Shown: positions 1-7,477 of the stretch, one piece after another
Layout of the letters: every line of letters begins with the position of its first letter
Position numbering within the stretch: the first letter of the stretch is position 1
Source: Methylococcaceae bacterium UBA1147
Lineage (GTDB): Bacteria; Pseudomonadota; Gammaproteobacteria; Methylococcales; UBA1147
Assembly (NCBI GenBank): GCA_002311315.1
Contig: DBZZ01000003.1
Span: forward strand, 8,521-27,031
DNA length: 18,511 nucleotides
Direction: 5' to 3'
Position numbers and translations under genes: made by a program
The notes under the pieces: model-generated
Told to the model about the DNA's origin: nothing
Database searches by the model: none
The model's input: only the letters and a program-made list of their open reading frames with translations

Positions 1-1496
1 AGTTCTACGGCGTCCCATTCGACGCCTCTGATCCCGGAGACCCCGAGTTCCCTGACCCGGGTTAGCATGTGATGCAGTCCGTGCCCGAACTCGTGGAACA
101 GGGTGATGACTTCATCGTGGGTTAGTAGCGCGGGATCGTCTCCGACTGGCGGTGTGAAGTTGCAGGTCAGATAGGCGACCGGGTCCTGAGTAACATCATG
201 ACGTTGCTTGCGGGTTACGCATTCGTCCATCCAAGCGCCCCCCTGCTTGTTTGGCCGGGCGTAAAGGTCCAGGTAAAAACTACCCCTTAGACTCTGGTCG
301 CGGTCTCGAATTTCGAAGAAGCGTACATCGGGGTGCCAGATGTCGATGCCTTCGACTTCGGTGATCTGCAGTCCATACAGGCGTTCAACCACGGCAAACA
401 GGCCGGGAACGACCCGCGTTGCCGGAAAGTAAGACCGCACCTCTTCCTGCGAGAGAGAAAAATGGTGCTGGCGCATCTTCTCGGAGTAGTACGGGATGTC
501 CCACACTTCGAGCGTGTCGATTTGGTATTCCTGCTGCGCGAATTCGGTTAGTTGCTCGAGATCTTTTCGGGCTACGGGCAAGGACCGTTGCGCAAGGTCC
601 TCGAGGAATTCGATAACCTGTTCCGGCGTCTGAGCCATCTTGGTGGCCAGTGACAATTCGGCATAGTTGGCAAAACCGAGCAAAAGTGCCTTTTCGTGAC
701 GAAGGCGCAGTATGTCCTCCATGATCGAGGTATTGTCCCACTTTGTTTCGCCAGTTCCCTGGTTGGAGGCTCGGGTGGAGAAGGCTTGGTACACTTCACG
801 GCGCAGTTCGCGGTCTTCCGCGAAGGTCATTACGGCCATGTACGAAGGGATTTCCAGCGTAACCAGCCAGCCAACCATTTCACGGGACTGGGCGGTCTGT
901 CGAGCAAGATTCAGGGCAAAGTCTGGGAGCCCCGCGAGGCCGGATTCATTTTCGATCAGCTTGGTCCAACCCTGCGTTGCATCGAGCACGTTTTCTCCGA
1001 ACTTGCTGGAAAGACGGGACAGTTGCTCGGCGATTTCCCTGAAGCGCGATTTCTGATCCGCTTCCAGTGTTACGCCGGAAAGTTTAAAGTCCCTCAGAGA
1101 GTTGCCTACGATCTTTTTCTGGCCGCGGTTCAAGGATGCGTATTCGTCGCTGTCGGCGATTTGCTGGTAGGCCCTGTAAAGGGCATGGTTTTGGCCGAGT
1201 TCGGTCGAATATTGGCTTAGTTTCGGCAGGCATGCATTGTAAGCTTCCCGTAATGCCTCGCCGTTGACCACCGAATTCATGTGGCTAACGGGTGACCAGG
1301 TCTTGTTGAGCCGGTCGTCGAGGTCTTCCATCGGGTCGATCAGGTTGTTCCAGGTATACGCATGGTTCTCGTCGAGCATGCGCCTGATCGATTGGAGATT
1401 AGATTCGATCAGTTGGACTATGGCTGGTTCGACATGTTCTGGCTGAATGGACGAAAAAGGTGGCAGTGGGTGTTCTTGGAGCAGGGGATTGGTCAT
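1..1496 (-). CDS. prlC: Oligopeptidase A (M3 zinc metallopeptidase), C-terminus cut by window edge
   Basis: This is a cytoplasmic thimet-type metallopeptidase that cleaves short peptides, including signal-peptide fragments. The frame is open from the start to the left edge, giving about 498 residues of the roughly 680 usual for the family. The zinc motif HEFGH lies at residues 468-472 (bases 81-95), followed by GLHHMLTR, as in Escherichia coli OpdA. Other recognisable family stretches are PVSHMNSVVNGEALREAY near the N-terminus, DIPYYSEKMRQ, and GSFYLDLYARPNKQGGAWMD. I chose ATG 1496 because the N-terminus then begins MTNPLL, as in E. coli. An in-frame ATG two codons upstream (1502) is the alternative. 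The gene is divergent from the dipeptide epimerase and has a candidate promoter about 115 bases upstream. The C-terminal third lies outside the window. Confidence 0.96.
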   Translation of the reverse strand, partial: MTNPLLQEHPLPPFSSIQPEHVEPAIVQLIESNLQSIRRMLDENHAYTWNNLIDPMEDLDDRLNKTWSPVSHMNSVVNGEALREAYNACLPKLSQYSTELGQNHALYRAYQQIADSDEYASLNRGQKKIVGNSLRDFKLSGVTLEADQKSRFREIAEQLSRLSSKFGENVLDATQGWTKLIENESGLAGLPDFALNLARQTAQSREMVGWLVTLEIPSYMAVMTFAEDRELRREVYQAFSTRASNQGTGETKWDNTSIMEDILRLRHEKALLLGFANYAELSLATKMAQTPEQVIEFLEDLAQRSLPVARKDLEQLTEFAQQEYQIDTLEVWDIPYYSEKMRQHHFSLSQEEVRSYFPATRVVPGLFAVVERLYGLQITEVEGIDIWHPDVRFFEIRDRDQSLRGSFYLDLYARPNKQGGAWMDECVTRKQRHDVTQDPVAYLTCNFTPPVGDDPALLTHDEVITLFHEFGHGLHHMLTRVRELGVSGIRGVEWDAVE

Positions 1497-1502
1497 TTCC
1501 AT

Positions 1503-1939
1503 GGTCTCGGAATGTAGCGTTAAAATGGTTTCGGAGAGCCCCTCGCAGGCAGACCGGTGGTTGTTGCCGCAGGATGACCTGGTTTGCCCCATGCGCAGCC
1601 CGGGTTGCGGCAAATCATGATATTCAACTTCTGCGGTGCCGGCAAATGGCTTAACGCGGAAGGTGGGTTGGCTAACGGATAAACACCCCCATCCGGCATG
1701 ATCGTTCTGTGGCAACTGGGGGACGGGAAGCCGGCTTATACAGCCTGCCGGTCGGCTCCTGTTGTGTGGCCGCAAGGAAGACGAATCCGCGGTTTTGCTC
1801 TGGGACCACCGGATCGGGTGTTTTTGATAGAAAAATGTGCAGTGACTTCAGGTAAGCCAGAAATCAAGTTCAATACCTGACTGCAGTATTTCCGTTTCCC
1901 GAGCATCACCGAAACGACACAGGAACCCCGTACAGTCCG
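1503..1939. other. Divergent intergenic region between prlC and the epimerase gene
   Basis: No convincing gene is visible on either strand. It must hold promoters for both flanking genes; only the prlC one is clear enough to mark. Near the epimerase there is an inverted repeat, CAGGTA at about 1853 and TACCTG at about 1875, that could be an operator. The spacing is long and the arms are short, so this is weak. Confidence 0.5.
1617..1645 (-). promoter_or_regulatory. Candidate sigma70 promoter for prlC
   Basis: On the minus strand a -35 box TTGCCG (1640-1645) is followed after 17 bases by a -10 box TATCAT (1617-1622). The predicted transcript would start near 1610 and have about 115 bases of leader. 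This is a pattern match only. Confidence 0.35.
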
Positions 1940-3034
1940 ATGCGAGAATCTCCGCGAATTATCCGGCTCGAAGCCGTTCCGCTGAACGTTCCCTTGTTGG
2001 CAGATTTTACTATTTCTTCGTCGAAACTGAAGACCGTTGGAAACGTGGCCGTAAGAATGGAACTGGACGGGGGGGTGGAAGGTTGGGGCGAAGTTTCGAT
2101 CCTGTCGCCGCTGACACATGAAACACAGGATCAGGCGCTGGCGGCCATCGCTGAGGCACGAGAACGGCTGGTTGGTCGGTTAGCGGCAGCCTGGAGGCCC
2201 CTGTCAGATCTGCTGTTCGATCTGTTTCCTGTTTTTCCATCGGTGCGTGCCGGAATTGAGATGGCGCTGTTCGACTCGCTGGCTCGTTACTGGAAAATGC
2301 CGCTGTTCCAGTTTTTCGGGGGTGCGGTGTCGAGCCTGGTAACCGATATCACGATTCCAATCTGTTCTCCCGCTAAGGCCCATGACCTTGCACGACAGTA
2401 TAGGAACTGTGGATTCGAAATCATCAAGGTCAAGATCGGACAAGATACGGTAACCGATTTTGAGCATCTCAAGGCCATCCGCAAGGGATTTCCAGAATGC
2501 CAACTGTTGTTGGACGCGAACGGCGGTTTCAGTGCCGACGAAATGATTTCCTTGGTTCGCCAGCTAGAAAAAGCGGGAATGAAACCGGTCTTGATTGAAC
2601 AACCGGTGCCCAGGATCGATCTTGAGGGTCTGCGAAGGGTCGGCGAAGCCACCGGAATACCGGTTGCAGCCGATGAATCATGCTGTTCTCCGGCGGAAGC
2701 AATGCGGATTGCGGCAATGGGGGCGGCGGGCGTGATCAACATCAAACTGGTCAAATGTGGCGTGGTTCAGGCCCTGGACATTGTTTCCGTGGCACGGTCT
2801 GCCGGTCTCGACCTGATGATCGGGGGCATGGTGGAAACGCGCATCGGGATGGGTTTTGCGGCCCATTTTGCCGCCGGTACCGGGGCATTCAGATGGGTGG
2901 ATCTTGATACGCCACTGTTGCTCGCGGAAGACCCGGTGAATGGAGGGTACCGGGTCGATGGAGCCCGTTACATGCTGGACATTCAGCAGCACGGACACGG
3001 AGGGGTTCTCAACCATTTCTGCTCAACGCCGTAG
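1940..3034 (+). CDS. Dipeptide epimerase of the enolase superfamily (L-Ala-D/L-Glu epimerase type)
   Basis: This enzyme inverts the alpha-carbon of the second residue of a dipeptide by a two-base mechanism at a Mg2+ site. At 364 residues it has the family length. The catalytic KxK is K163-K165 (IKVKIG), the metal ligands are D192 (DANGGF), E220 (EQPV) and D245 (ADES), and the second base is a lysine in NIKLVKCG (K269). The DLD triplet at 321-323 (VDLDTP), which binds the dipeptide amino group, separates dipeptide epimerases from muconate-lactonising relatives. The best-known substrate is L-Ala-D-Glu from murein, but family members differ in specificity and the exact dipeptide cannot be read here. 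It is divergent from prlC and convergent with the cstA operon. The ATG lacks a strong ribosome-binding site; AGGA lies about 15 bases upstream. Confidence 0.93.
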   Translation: MRESPRIIRLEAVPLNVPLLADFTISSSKLKTVGNVAVRMELDGGVEGWGEVSILSPLTHETQDQALAAIAEARERLVGRLAAAWRPLSDLLFDLFPVFPSVRAGIEMALFDSLARYWKMPLFQFFGGAVSSLVTDITIPICSPAKAHDLARQYRNCGFEIIKVKIGQDTVTDFEHLKAIRKGFPECQLLLDANGGFSADEMISLVRQLEKAGMKPVLIEQPVPRIDLEGLRRVGEATGIPVAADESCCSPAEAMRIAAMGAAGVINIKLVKCGVVQALDIVSVARSAGLDLMIGGMVETRIGMGFAAHFAAGTGAFRWVDLDTPLLLAEDPVNGGYRVDGARYMLDIQQHGHGGVLNHFCSTP

Positions 3035-3057
3035 GGCTTCGAAACAGGCCGTCTGAC

Positions 3058-3093
3058 TCGCCACAGACCCGGGCGCGGGGGGCGATATTTTTT
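3058..3093 (+). terminator. Possible intrinsic terminator after the epimerase gene
   Basis: A short stem TCGCC (3058-3062) / GGCGA (3081-3085) is followed directly by a T-rich run (TATTTTTTT). The 18-base GC-rich loop contains its own CCCGGG palindrome. It lies 24 bases past the epimerase stop, between convergent genes, which is a sensible place. The stem is short, so the call is tentative. Confidence 0.3.
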
Positions 3094-3171
3094 GTAAATC
3101 GTCTGCTTTTTTGTTCATACAATCGCTCATGACGAGTTCTGTGGGCGGTCTTTGCTTGCCCGGCACGCGAT

Positions 3172-4176
3172 CTAGCTGGCGTATCGTGGGGTGATCAAAT
3201 GCCTGCCAATCCACCGGAGCCGCTCGATGCCGTGAATATCCTCGGCCTGCAAGGGGAGGTAAAAGCGCCGAATTGACTTGAAGTCCTGCTCGATCTGGTC
3301 GATGTATTTCAGTTGCTGTTTGCGTCGGCTTTCCATGAATTCACTGCCGAGGTCGGCGGGAAGTAATTGGTTGATGACCAGTGCACCGATTCGCATCTTG
3401 TGTTCGCTCAGGCTTTTTAGCGTCTTCCTACTTTCGAGAACGGCCAGTCGTTCTGGGATCGTGACCAGGACGAAAGCACAACGTTCCTCATCCCGTAGAA
3501 TTTTTCCGGCAGTGTCGAGTTTCATGCGTCGGCCTTCCAGGATCTTGCGGAGCTTGTTGCCGCGGGTCCTCGCCGGGGAAGTTGAGTCAGACAGATAAGA
3601 CAGATCGTTGCCGGAGGGGTTTCCGTGCCCGAGGAGCTCGGCAACTCTTGTGAAACGGTCCGATCGTTCCTGGTGAGCCAGTAGTCCGTCGGTCCATGAG
3701 GACATGATGCCGGGTAGGCCGAGCAGTCTCAGGGTGTGTCCCGTGGGGGCGGTGTCAAAGATCACCAGATCATACGGATTTGACGCATCCGTCATCAGCT
3801 CCGTCATCCGGTCCAGCATGGCTGATTCGGCGGTACCCGGGGCATGCCTGGAAATCTCCATTTGCTGGTCGATGCCCGAGTACAGAGCCGGCCTAACCAG
3901 CTCGCGCATCGTTGATTTTACCGATTCGATGTAGCGTTCGGCGGTCAGATCGGGATCGATCTCGACCGCATGCAGCCCCGGTAGGAGGGAGATCTCGCGA
4001 TCGCCGATTTCTCGACCGAAAAGATCACCGAGCGAATGGGCCGGGTCGGTCGATACCAGCAGGCATTGCTGTTGGTGCTCGATCGCCATCAAAGCCAGCG
4101 CTGCGGCCGTAGTTGTTTTTCCAACCCCGCCCTTGCCGCCAACGAACAGAAACTGCCGGTTCAGCAGCTCAAGCAT
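3172..4176 (-). CDS. ArsA/Get3-family P-loop ATPase
   Basis: This is a soluble dimeric ATPase of the SIMIBI class (anion-pump ATPase ArsA, tail-anchored-protein targeting factor Get3). It has 334 residues, a single-domain length. The deviant Walker A GGKGGVGKT spans residues 13-21, switch I DPAHS 44-48, switch II DTAPTGHT 141-148, and the adenine-loop NQLLP 269-273. It has only two cysteines (C38 and C233), so neither the three-cysteine metalloid site of ArsA nor the CxxC zinc pair of Get3 is present. A role in arsenite export or classic GET targeting is therefore not supported. It lies six bases downstream of the Cys-Cys-tail gene, in the cstA operon, which suggests a job connected to that transporter or its small partner. 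Confidence 0.92.
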   Translation of the reverse strand: MLELLNRQFLFVGGKGGVGKTTTAAALALMAIEHQQQCLLVSTDPAHSLGDLFGREIGDREISLLPGLHAVEIDPDLTAERYIESVKSTMRELVRPALYSGIDQQMEISRHAPGTAESAMLDRMTELMTDASNPYDLVIFDTAPTGHTLRLLGLPGIMSSWTDGLLAHQERSDRFTRVAELLGHGNPSGNDLSYLSDSTSPARTRGNKLRKILEGRRMKLDTAGKILRDEERCAFVLVTIPERLAVLESRKTLKSLSEHKMRIGALVINQLLPADLGSEFMESRRKQQLKYIDQIEQDFKSIRRFYLPLQAEDIHGIERLRWIGRHLITPRYAS

Positions 4177-4182
4177 GCGGGG

Positions 4183-4458
4183 TCAACAGCAGCGGATGTG
4201 ATCGAGTGGCGAATGCGACATTCCCATACGCCGGTGCCAGCTATGAAACCGCTCAAGCAACAGGGGTTGCAGTTCCAGTGTTTGATAGGCAACCGGGTTC
4301 GGTATACCCATCAGTTCCGCGAATACGAACAGCATTAAAATATCGTCCTCGTCCTGTCCGGCTTTTGCCATCGTTCCCCGGTACGGGGCGGTGTAGAATT
4401 CGGATGCGAGTTCCTGAGCCTGGGAAAGGAATCTTCTGATGAATTGTTTTTTCGTCAC
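4183..4458 (-). CDS. Small protein with C-terminal Cys-Cys, CstA-operon partner (cory-CC-star-like)
   Basis: This 91-residue protein has no signal peptide and no clear membrane segment. It shows a basic N-terminus, a central APYRGTMAK stretch (24-32), an acidic patch DEDD, then GIPNP (51-55), a FHSWHRRMGM segment (71-80), and ends SPLDHIRCC with two cysteines directly before the stop. From memory this matches the small family NCBI labels cory-CC-star; the Cys-Cys end also recalls YbdD/YjiX proteins encoded beside cstA genes. The start is GTG at 4458, overlapping the cstA stop by four bases (GTGA), so translation is probably coupled. The ATPase gene follows six bases after its stop. The function is unknown; a terminal thiol pair could bind metal or dock to a partner. 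Confidence 0.85.
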   Translation of the reverse strand: MTKKQFIRRFLSQAQELASEFYTAPYRGTMAKAGQDEDDILMLFVFAELMGIPNPVAYQTLELQPLLLERFHSWHRRMGMSHSPLDHIRCC

Positions 4459-6140
4459 GATTTTGCCTCGCTTTCCGAACCGGCCTTACGATATTTTCGG
4501 AGAAAGGCACCGATGGCTTCCAGAGCGATCATGATCGCGGCGCCAAGTATCAGGGTATCCATCACGACCAGGACCCACTTCGCTTCGTTGATAAGCGATC
4601 CAAGTTGCTGAAAAAGCGCCAGGATGGTCGTCATCAGTAAGAAGGTCATCGGCAGCAGCGTAAACCAGAACGGCCGACCGAGTTTGAGTAGGTAAAGGCT
4701 GATCACCAGGAGGCAGAGTCCGGCCAGTAACTGGTTGGTGGTTCCGAACAATGGCCAGATCGTCATTCCGCCTGTTCCGCTGGATCCCCCAGCACCGAAT
4801 GCGAGGATCATGCAGGTACCAACGGCGATGAAGGTTGCAACAACATGGTTGGTCAGAACCGGAATGCCGTAATCCTGCCCCCATTCCTGGACGATATAGC
4901 GTTGCAGACGAACCCCGGTGTCCATGGTCGTTCCGGCAAACAGAATGGCCATGACTGCGAGCAGGGTGGCAGAGAATTCCCGCGACAGTCCTATGCCGCT
5001 GGAAACGATCGCCGCTCCGCCATTGACGAAAGCGGTAATCCCGCCATCACCGAATCGGGTATACACGGTTTTCCATTCGTCCAGGCTAGTATAACCTGAG
5101 GTGACGACCACGATGGTGGCTAGTGCCAGCAGCCCTTCCCCAACTGAACCGCCGTAGCCCACCAGTCTGGCATCGGTTTCGCAATTGATTTGTTTCGACG
5201 TCGTTCCCGATCCGACCAGGGAATGGAATCCGGAGATGGCGCCGCAAGCGATGGTCACGAACAGTAGAGGGAAGATTGGCGGTGTCCCTTCGGGAGGGTC
5301 CTGGTTGAAGGCCGGTACCACGATCTCCGGGTTGGAGATGAACACAGACAGGTAAAGGATTCCGAGGCCGATGAAAAGCTGCAGTCCGTTGATGTAGTCG
5401 CGGGGCTGGAGCAACATCCAAACTGGCAGCATCGAGGCGATGGCGGCGTAGGCGAACATGATGATGATCCACTGGGCGTTGGGCACTAGCCCCAACACGT
5501 GATCCGGTAGTGATACCGGGAAGGCGGGGCCAAGGTAGAGGAAAAAATACAGGGCAGCGAGTCCGCCCAGCGACGGCCAGAGCAGGCCCGCCCGATATCG
5601 GTAGATCAGTTGCCCGAGGATCAGTGCCACAACGATGGCGCTCCACGCTGGCAGGACGCTGCTGGGCGTGTTGATGAAACTCTTGGCGATGGCTACAGCG
5701 AAGACCGCGTTGACCATCAGCAAGAGAAGAAAGATGACGATCATGAGCAGGTTCTGTGCCCGTTTCCCGACGAGGTCTCCGGTAAACGAGCCAATGGAGC
5801 GTGCGTCGTGTCGGACGCTGGTCCATATCGCGCCTAAGTCGTGAACTCCGGCAAAGAATATGGTGCCGACGATGACCCAGGCGAAGGCCGGACCCCATCC
5901 CCAGATGATGGCAACGGCGGGTCCGATGATCGGTGCCGCTCCAGCGACCGAGGTAAAATGGTGCCCCCAGAGAACGAAACGGTTGGTCGGGACATAATCG
6001 ATCCCGTCCTGCAGCCGATGGGCCGGTGTCCTGTATCCGGGGTCCAGTCGAAAGACTCGGCGGGCGATGAATTCGGAGTACAGAAGATAGCCTGCGATAA
6101 ACGCAATCAGTCCGCCGGCGGCAAGGTAGGTTGCGCTCAT
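4455..6140 (-). CDS. cstA: CstA-family carbon-starvation transporter
   Basis: This is a multi-spanning inner-membrane protein of the CstA/BtsT family, whose studied members import peptides or pyruvate. It has 561 residues, shorter than E. coli CstA (about 700). The hallmark HHFTSVAGAAPIIGPA is at residues 60-75, and CGAISGFHSLVGSGTTSKQ is at 299-317. Many hydrophobic segments fill the rest, and the C-terminus is charged (RKYRKAGSESEAKS). The ATG at 6140 is supported by an AAGGAAA ribosome-binding site about 9 bases upstream. It is the first main gene of an operon with the Cys-Cys-tail protein and the ArsA-like ATPase. The substrate cannot be read from sequence; the nearby peptidase and dipeptide epimerase make peptides a reasonable guess. 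Confidence 0.93.
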   Translation of the reverse strand: MSATYLAAGGLIAFIAGYLLYSEFIARRVFRLDPGYRTPAHRLQDGIDYVPTNRFVLWGHHFTSVAGAAPIIGPAVAIIWGWGPAFAWVIVGTIFFAGVHDLGAIWTSVRHDARSIGSFTGDLVGKRAQNLLMIVIFLLLLMVNAVFAVAIAKSFINTPSSVLPAWSAIVVALILGQLIYRYRAGLLWPSLGGLAALYFFLYLGPAFPVSLPDHVLGLVPNAQWIIIMFAYAAIASMLPVWMLLQPRDYINGLQLFIGLGILYLSVFISNPEIVVPAFNQDPPEGTPPIFPLLFVTIACGAISGFHSLVGSGTTSKQINCETDARLVGYGGSVGEGLLALATIVVVTSGYTSLDEWKTVYTRFGDGGITAFVNGGAAIVSSGIGLSREFSATLLAVMAILFAGTTMDTGVRLQRYIVQEWGQDYGIPVLTNHVVATFIAVGTCMILAFGAGGSSGTGGMTIWPLFGTTNQLLAGLCLLVISLYLLKLGRPFWFTLLPMTFLLMTTILALFQQLGSLINEAKWVLVVMDTLILGAAIMIALEAIGAFLRKYRKAGSESEAKS

Positions 6141-6223
6141 CGATCGGTTTCCTTCGCTGTTGATCTGGAATCAGATCCGGGCGGTGGTTGAAACGGTTTG
6201 TCCCAGCGGGGTGGGTTAATCAT
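6137..6223 (-). CDS. Possible 28-residue proline-rich leader peptide overlapping the cstA start
   Basis: A short ORF beginning MINPPRWDKPFQPPPG ends with TGA overlapping the cstA ATG by four bases (ATGA), the geometry of translational coupling. Its ATG lies only about 10 bases after the -10 box of the candidate cstA promoter, so the message would be nearly leaderless for this ORF. It has no ribosome-binding site of its own. The PPPG run is the kind of motif that slows ribosomes without EF-P, so it might act as a regulatory leader. It could equally be chance. Start codons farther upstream would give up to 60 residues but would start before the promoter. Confidence 0.25.
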   Translation of the reverse strand: MINPPRWDKPFQPPPGSDSRSTAKETDR

Positions 6224-6232
6224 GGTGCCGCG

Positions 6233-6261
6233 ATTGGAACCTACGGGAAAAAGCTTGTCAA
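6233..6261 (-). promoter_or_regulatory. Candidate sigma70 promoter of the cstA operon
   Basis: A perfect -35 box TTGACA (6256-6261, minus strand) is followed after 17 bases by TCCAAT (6233-6238) as the -10 box, four of six to consensus. The predicted start is near 6226, about 85 bases before the cstA ATG. This is a pattern match without other support. Confidence 0.4.
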
Positions 6262-6349
6262 GCGACTGGTTCCGATTCGGCCGTGTGGGGTTTTTGGCGG
6301 TGGATGCAGCTGCGAGCAACCCTGCCGGTGATGCCAGCCGTCCTGAACC

Positions 6350-7477
6350 TCAGTTCCCGGACATGAAATCCCGGATGATTGGTGCAAAACGGTCCTGGTC
6401 AATCAGGAATGAGTCGTGCCCCTGGATCGATTCCAGGACTTGGAATCGGACGCTTTTGCCGTGTTGCCGCAGTGCGTCGGCAATTTCCTGTTGCTGCGAG
6501 ATCGGGAACAGGAAATCTGTTCTAACCCCGATCACCAGGTTGTCTACGGTTTTAATTCGGCCCAACGCGTCTTCGTAGCTGCCGCCGTGTGCCGAGAGGT
6601 CAAACCAGTCGATTGCCCGCGAAAGGTACAGGTAGCAGTTTGTATCAAAATGACCGAGGACCTTTTCCGCGTTGTGTTCAAGGTAATGTTCAATCTCGAA
6701 CTCGGGGCCGAAAGGAGCCCGATCAGCGTGGCCACCGAACTTTCTTTTTCTTCCGAACCGCTGGGCATACTCTGCCGCTGACCGGTAGGTAATCAATCCC
6801 AGTTTGCGACCCATGCGGATTCCATCCGTCGGGGGGTCGTCGAACCGGTAGTCGCCGTTGTTCCATTTGGGATCATTGCGGATGATTTCCCTTTGTAGCG
6901 AACGGATGGCAATTCCGAATGGCGATGACTGGGCCGCCGCCGATATGGACACCAGCCGGGTGACTTCCTCAGGAAACATGACCGCGAGCACGAGTGCGCT
7001 CATGCCGCCCATGGATGGTCCCAGAACAGTGTGCAGCCGTGAGATCCCAAGTGACCGGTAAACCTGTCGTCCTGCGGATGCAATGTCTTCAACGGTCAGA
7101 TCAGGGAAAGCCAGGCGGTACGGCTGCCCCGTTGCCGGGTTGACCGATGCCGGTCCGGTCGAACCGAAACAGCTTCCAAGCGAGTTTACGCAGATTACGA
7201 AAAACTTGCCGGTGTCCAGCGCTTTTCCCGGGCCGACCATGTACTCCCACCAGCCGGGAGTCGCGTCTTCGAGTGACGAGGCGGCATGTGCGCTGGGCGA
7301 AAGTCCAGTGAAAATGAGAACTGCATTGTCACGCCGGGGGGACAGTTGCCCCCAGCATTCGTAAGCGATATCAATCTCTGGTAGAACCCCGCCCCGAAAA
7401 AGCTGGAAATCCTTCCTGATCCGAACGAAACGGGTGGCGTTCGATACCGCCTTCGAAAACTGGATGTTAGCGGCCAT
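6350..7477 (-). CDS. metX: MetX-family O-acyltransferase (homoserine or serine O-acyl/succinyltransferase)
   Basis: This is a cytoplasmic alpha/beta-hydrolase-fold enzyme that acylates the hydroxyl of homoserine (methionine route) or serine (cysteine route) from acetyl- or succinyl-CoA. It has 375 residues, the usual length. The catalytic triad reads as S155 in GPSMGGM, D321 in GVRTDFLFP and H354 in IQGHDSF. The segment LGSCFGSTGPASVNP (100-114) replaces the GGC(Y/K)G(S/T)TGPSS of standard MetX. Together with LSPSAHAASS (59-68) and PGWWEYM it resembles, from memory, xanthomonad proteins shown to be serine O-succinyltransferases. The substrate is therefore open between homoserine and serine. 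The ATG at 7477 has AGGA about 11 bases upstream. It appears to be a single-gene unit; no metW follows. Confidence 0.9.
   Translation of the reverse strand: MAANIQFSKAVSNATRFVRIRKDFQLFRGGVLPEIDIAYECWGQLSPRRDNAVLIFTGLSPSAHAASSLEDATPGWWEYMVGPGKALDTGKFFVICVNSLGSCFGSTGPASVNPATGQPYRLAFPDLTVEDIASAGRQVYRSLGISRLHTVLGPSMGGMSALVLAVMFPEEVTRLVSISAAAQSSPFGIAIRSLQREIIRNDPKWNNGDYRFDDPPTDGIRMGRKLGLITYRSAAEYAQRFGRKRKFGGHADRAPFGPEFEIEHYLEHNAEKVLGHFDTNCYLYLSRAIDWFDLSAHGGSYEDALGRIKTVDNLVIGVRTDFLFPISQQQEIADALRQHGKSVRFQVLESIQGHDSFLIDQDRFAPIIRDFMSGN

Noticed and set aside
696..1220. 174-codon plus-strand frame
   Set aside because: Lies wholly antisense to prlC, whose protein is clearly recognised.
3172..4176. Arsenite resistance role for the ArsA-like gene
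   Set aside because: The required cysteines are missing and no arsB, arsC or arsR gene is nearby.
5086..5898. 270-codon open frame inside cstA
   Set aside because: Same strand, other frame; the composition is rich in Arg, His and Pro, as expected of a shadow of GC-rich coding sequence.
6137..6319. Longer 60-codon version of the cstA leader ORF
   Set aside because: Its start lies upstream of the likely cstA promoter and it has no ribosome-binding site; only the 28-codon version is worth keeping.
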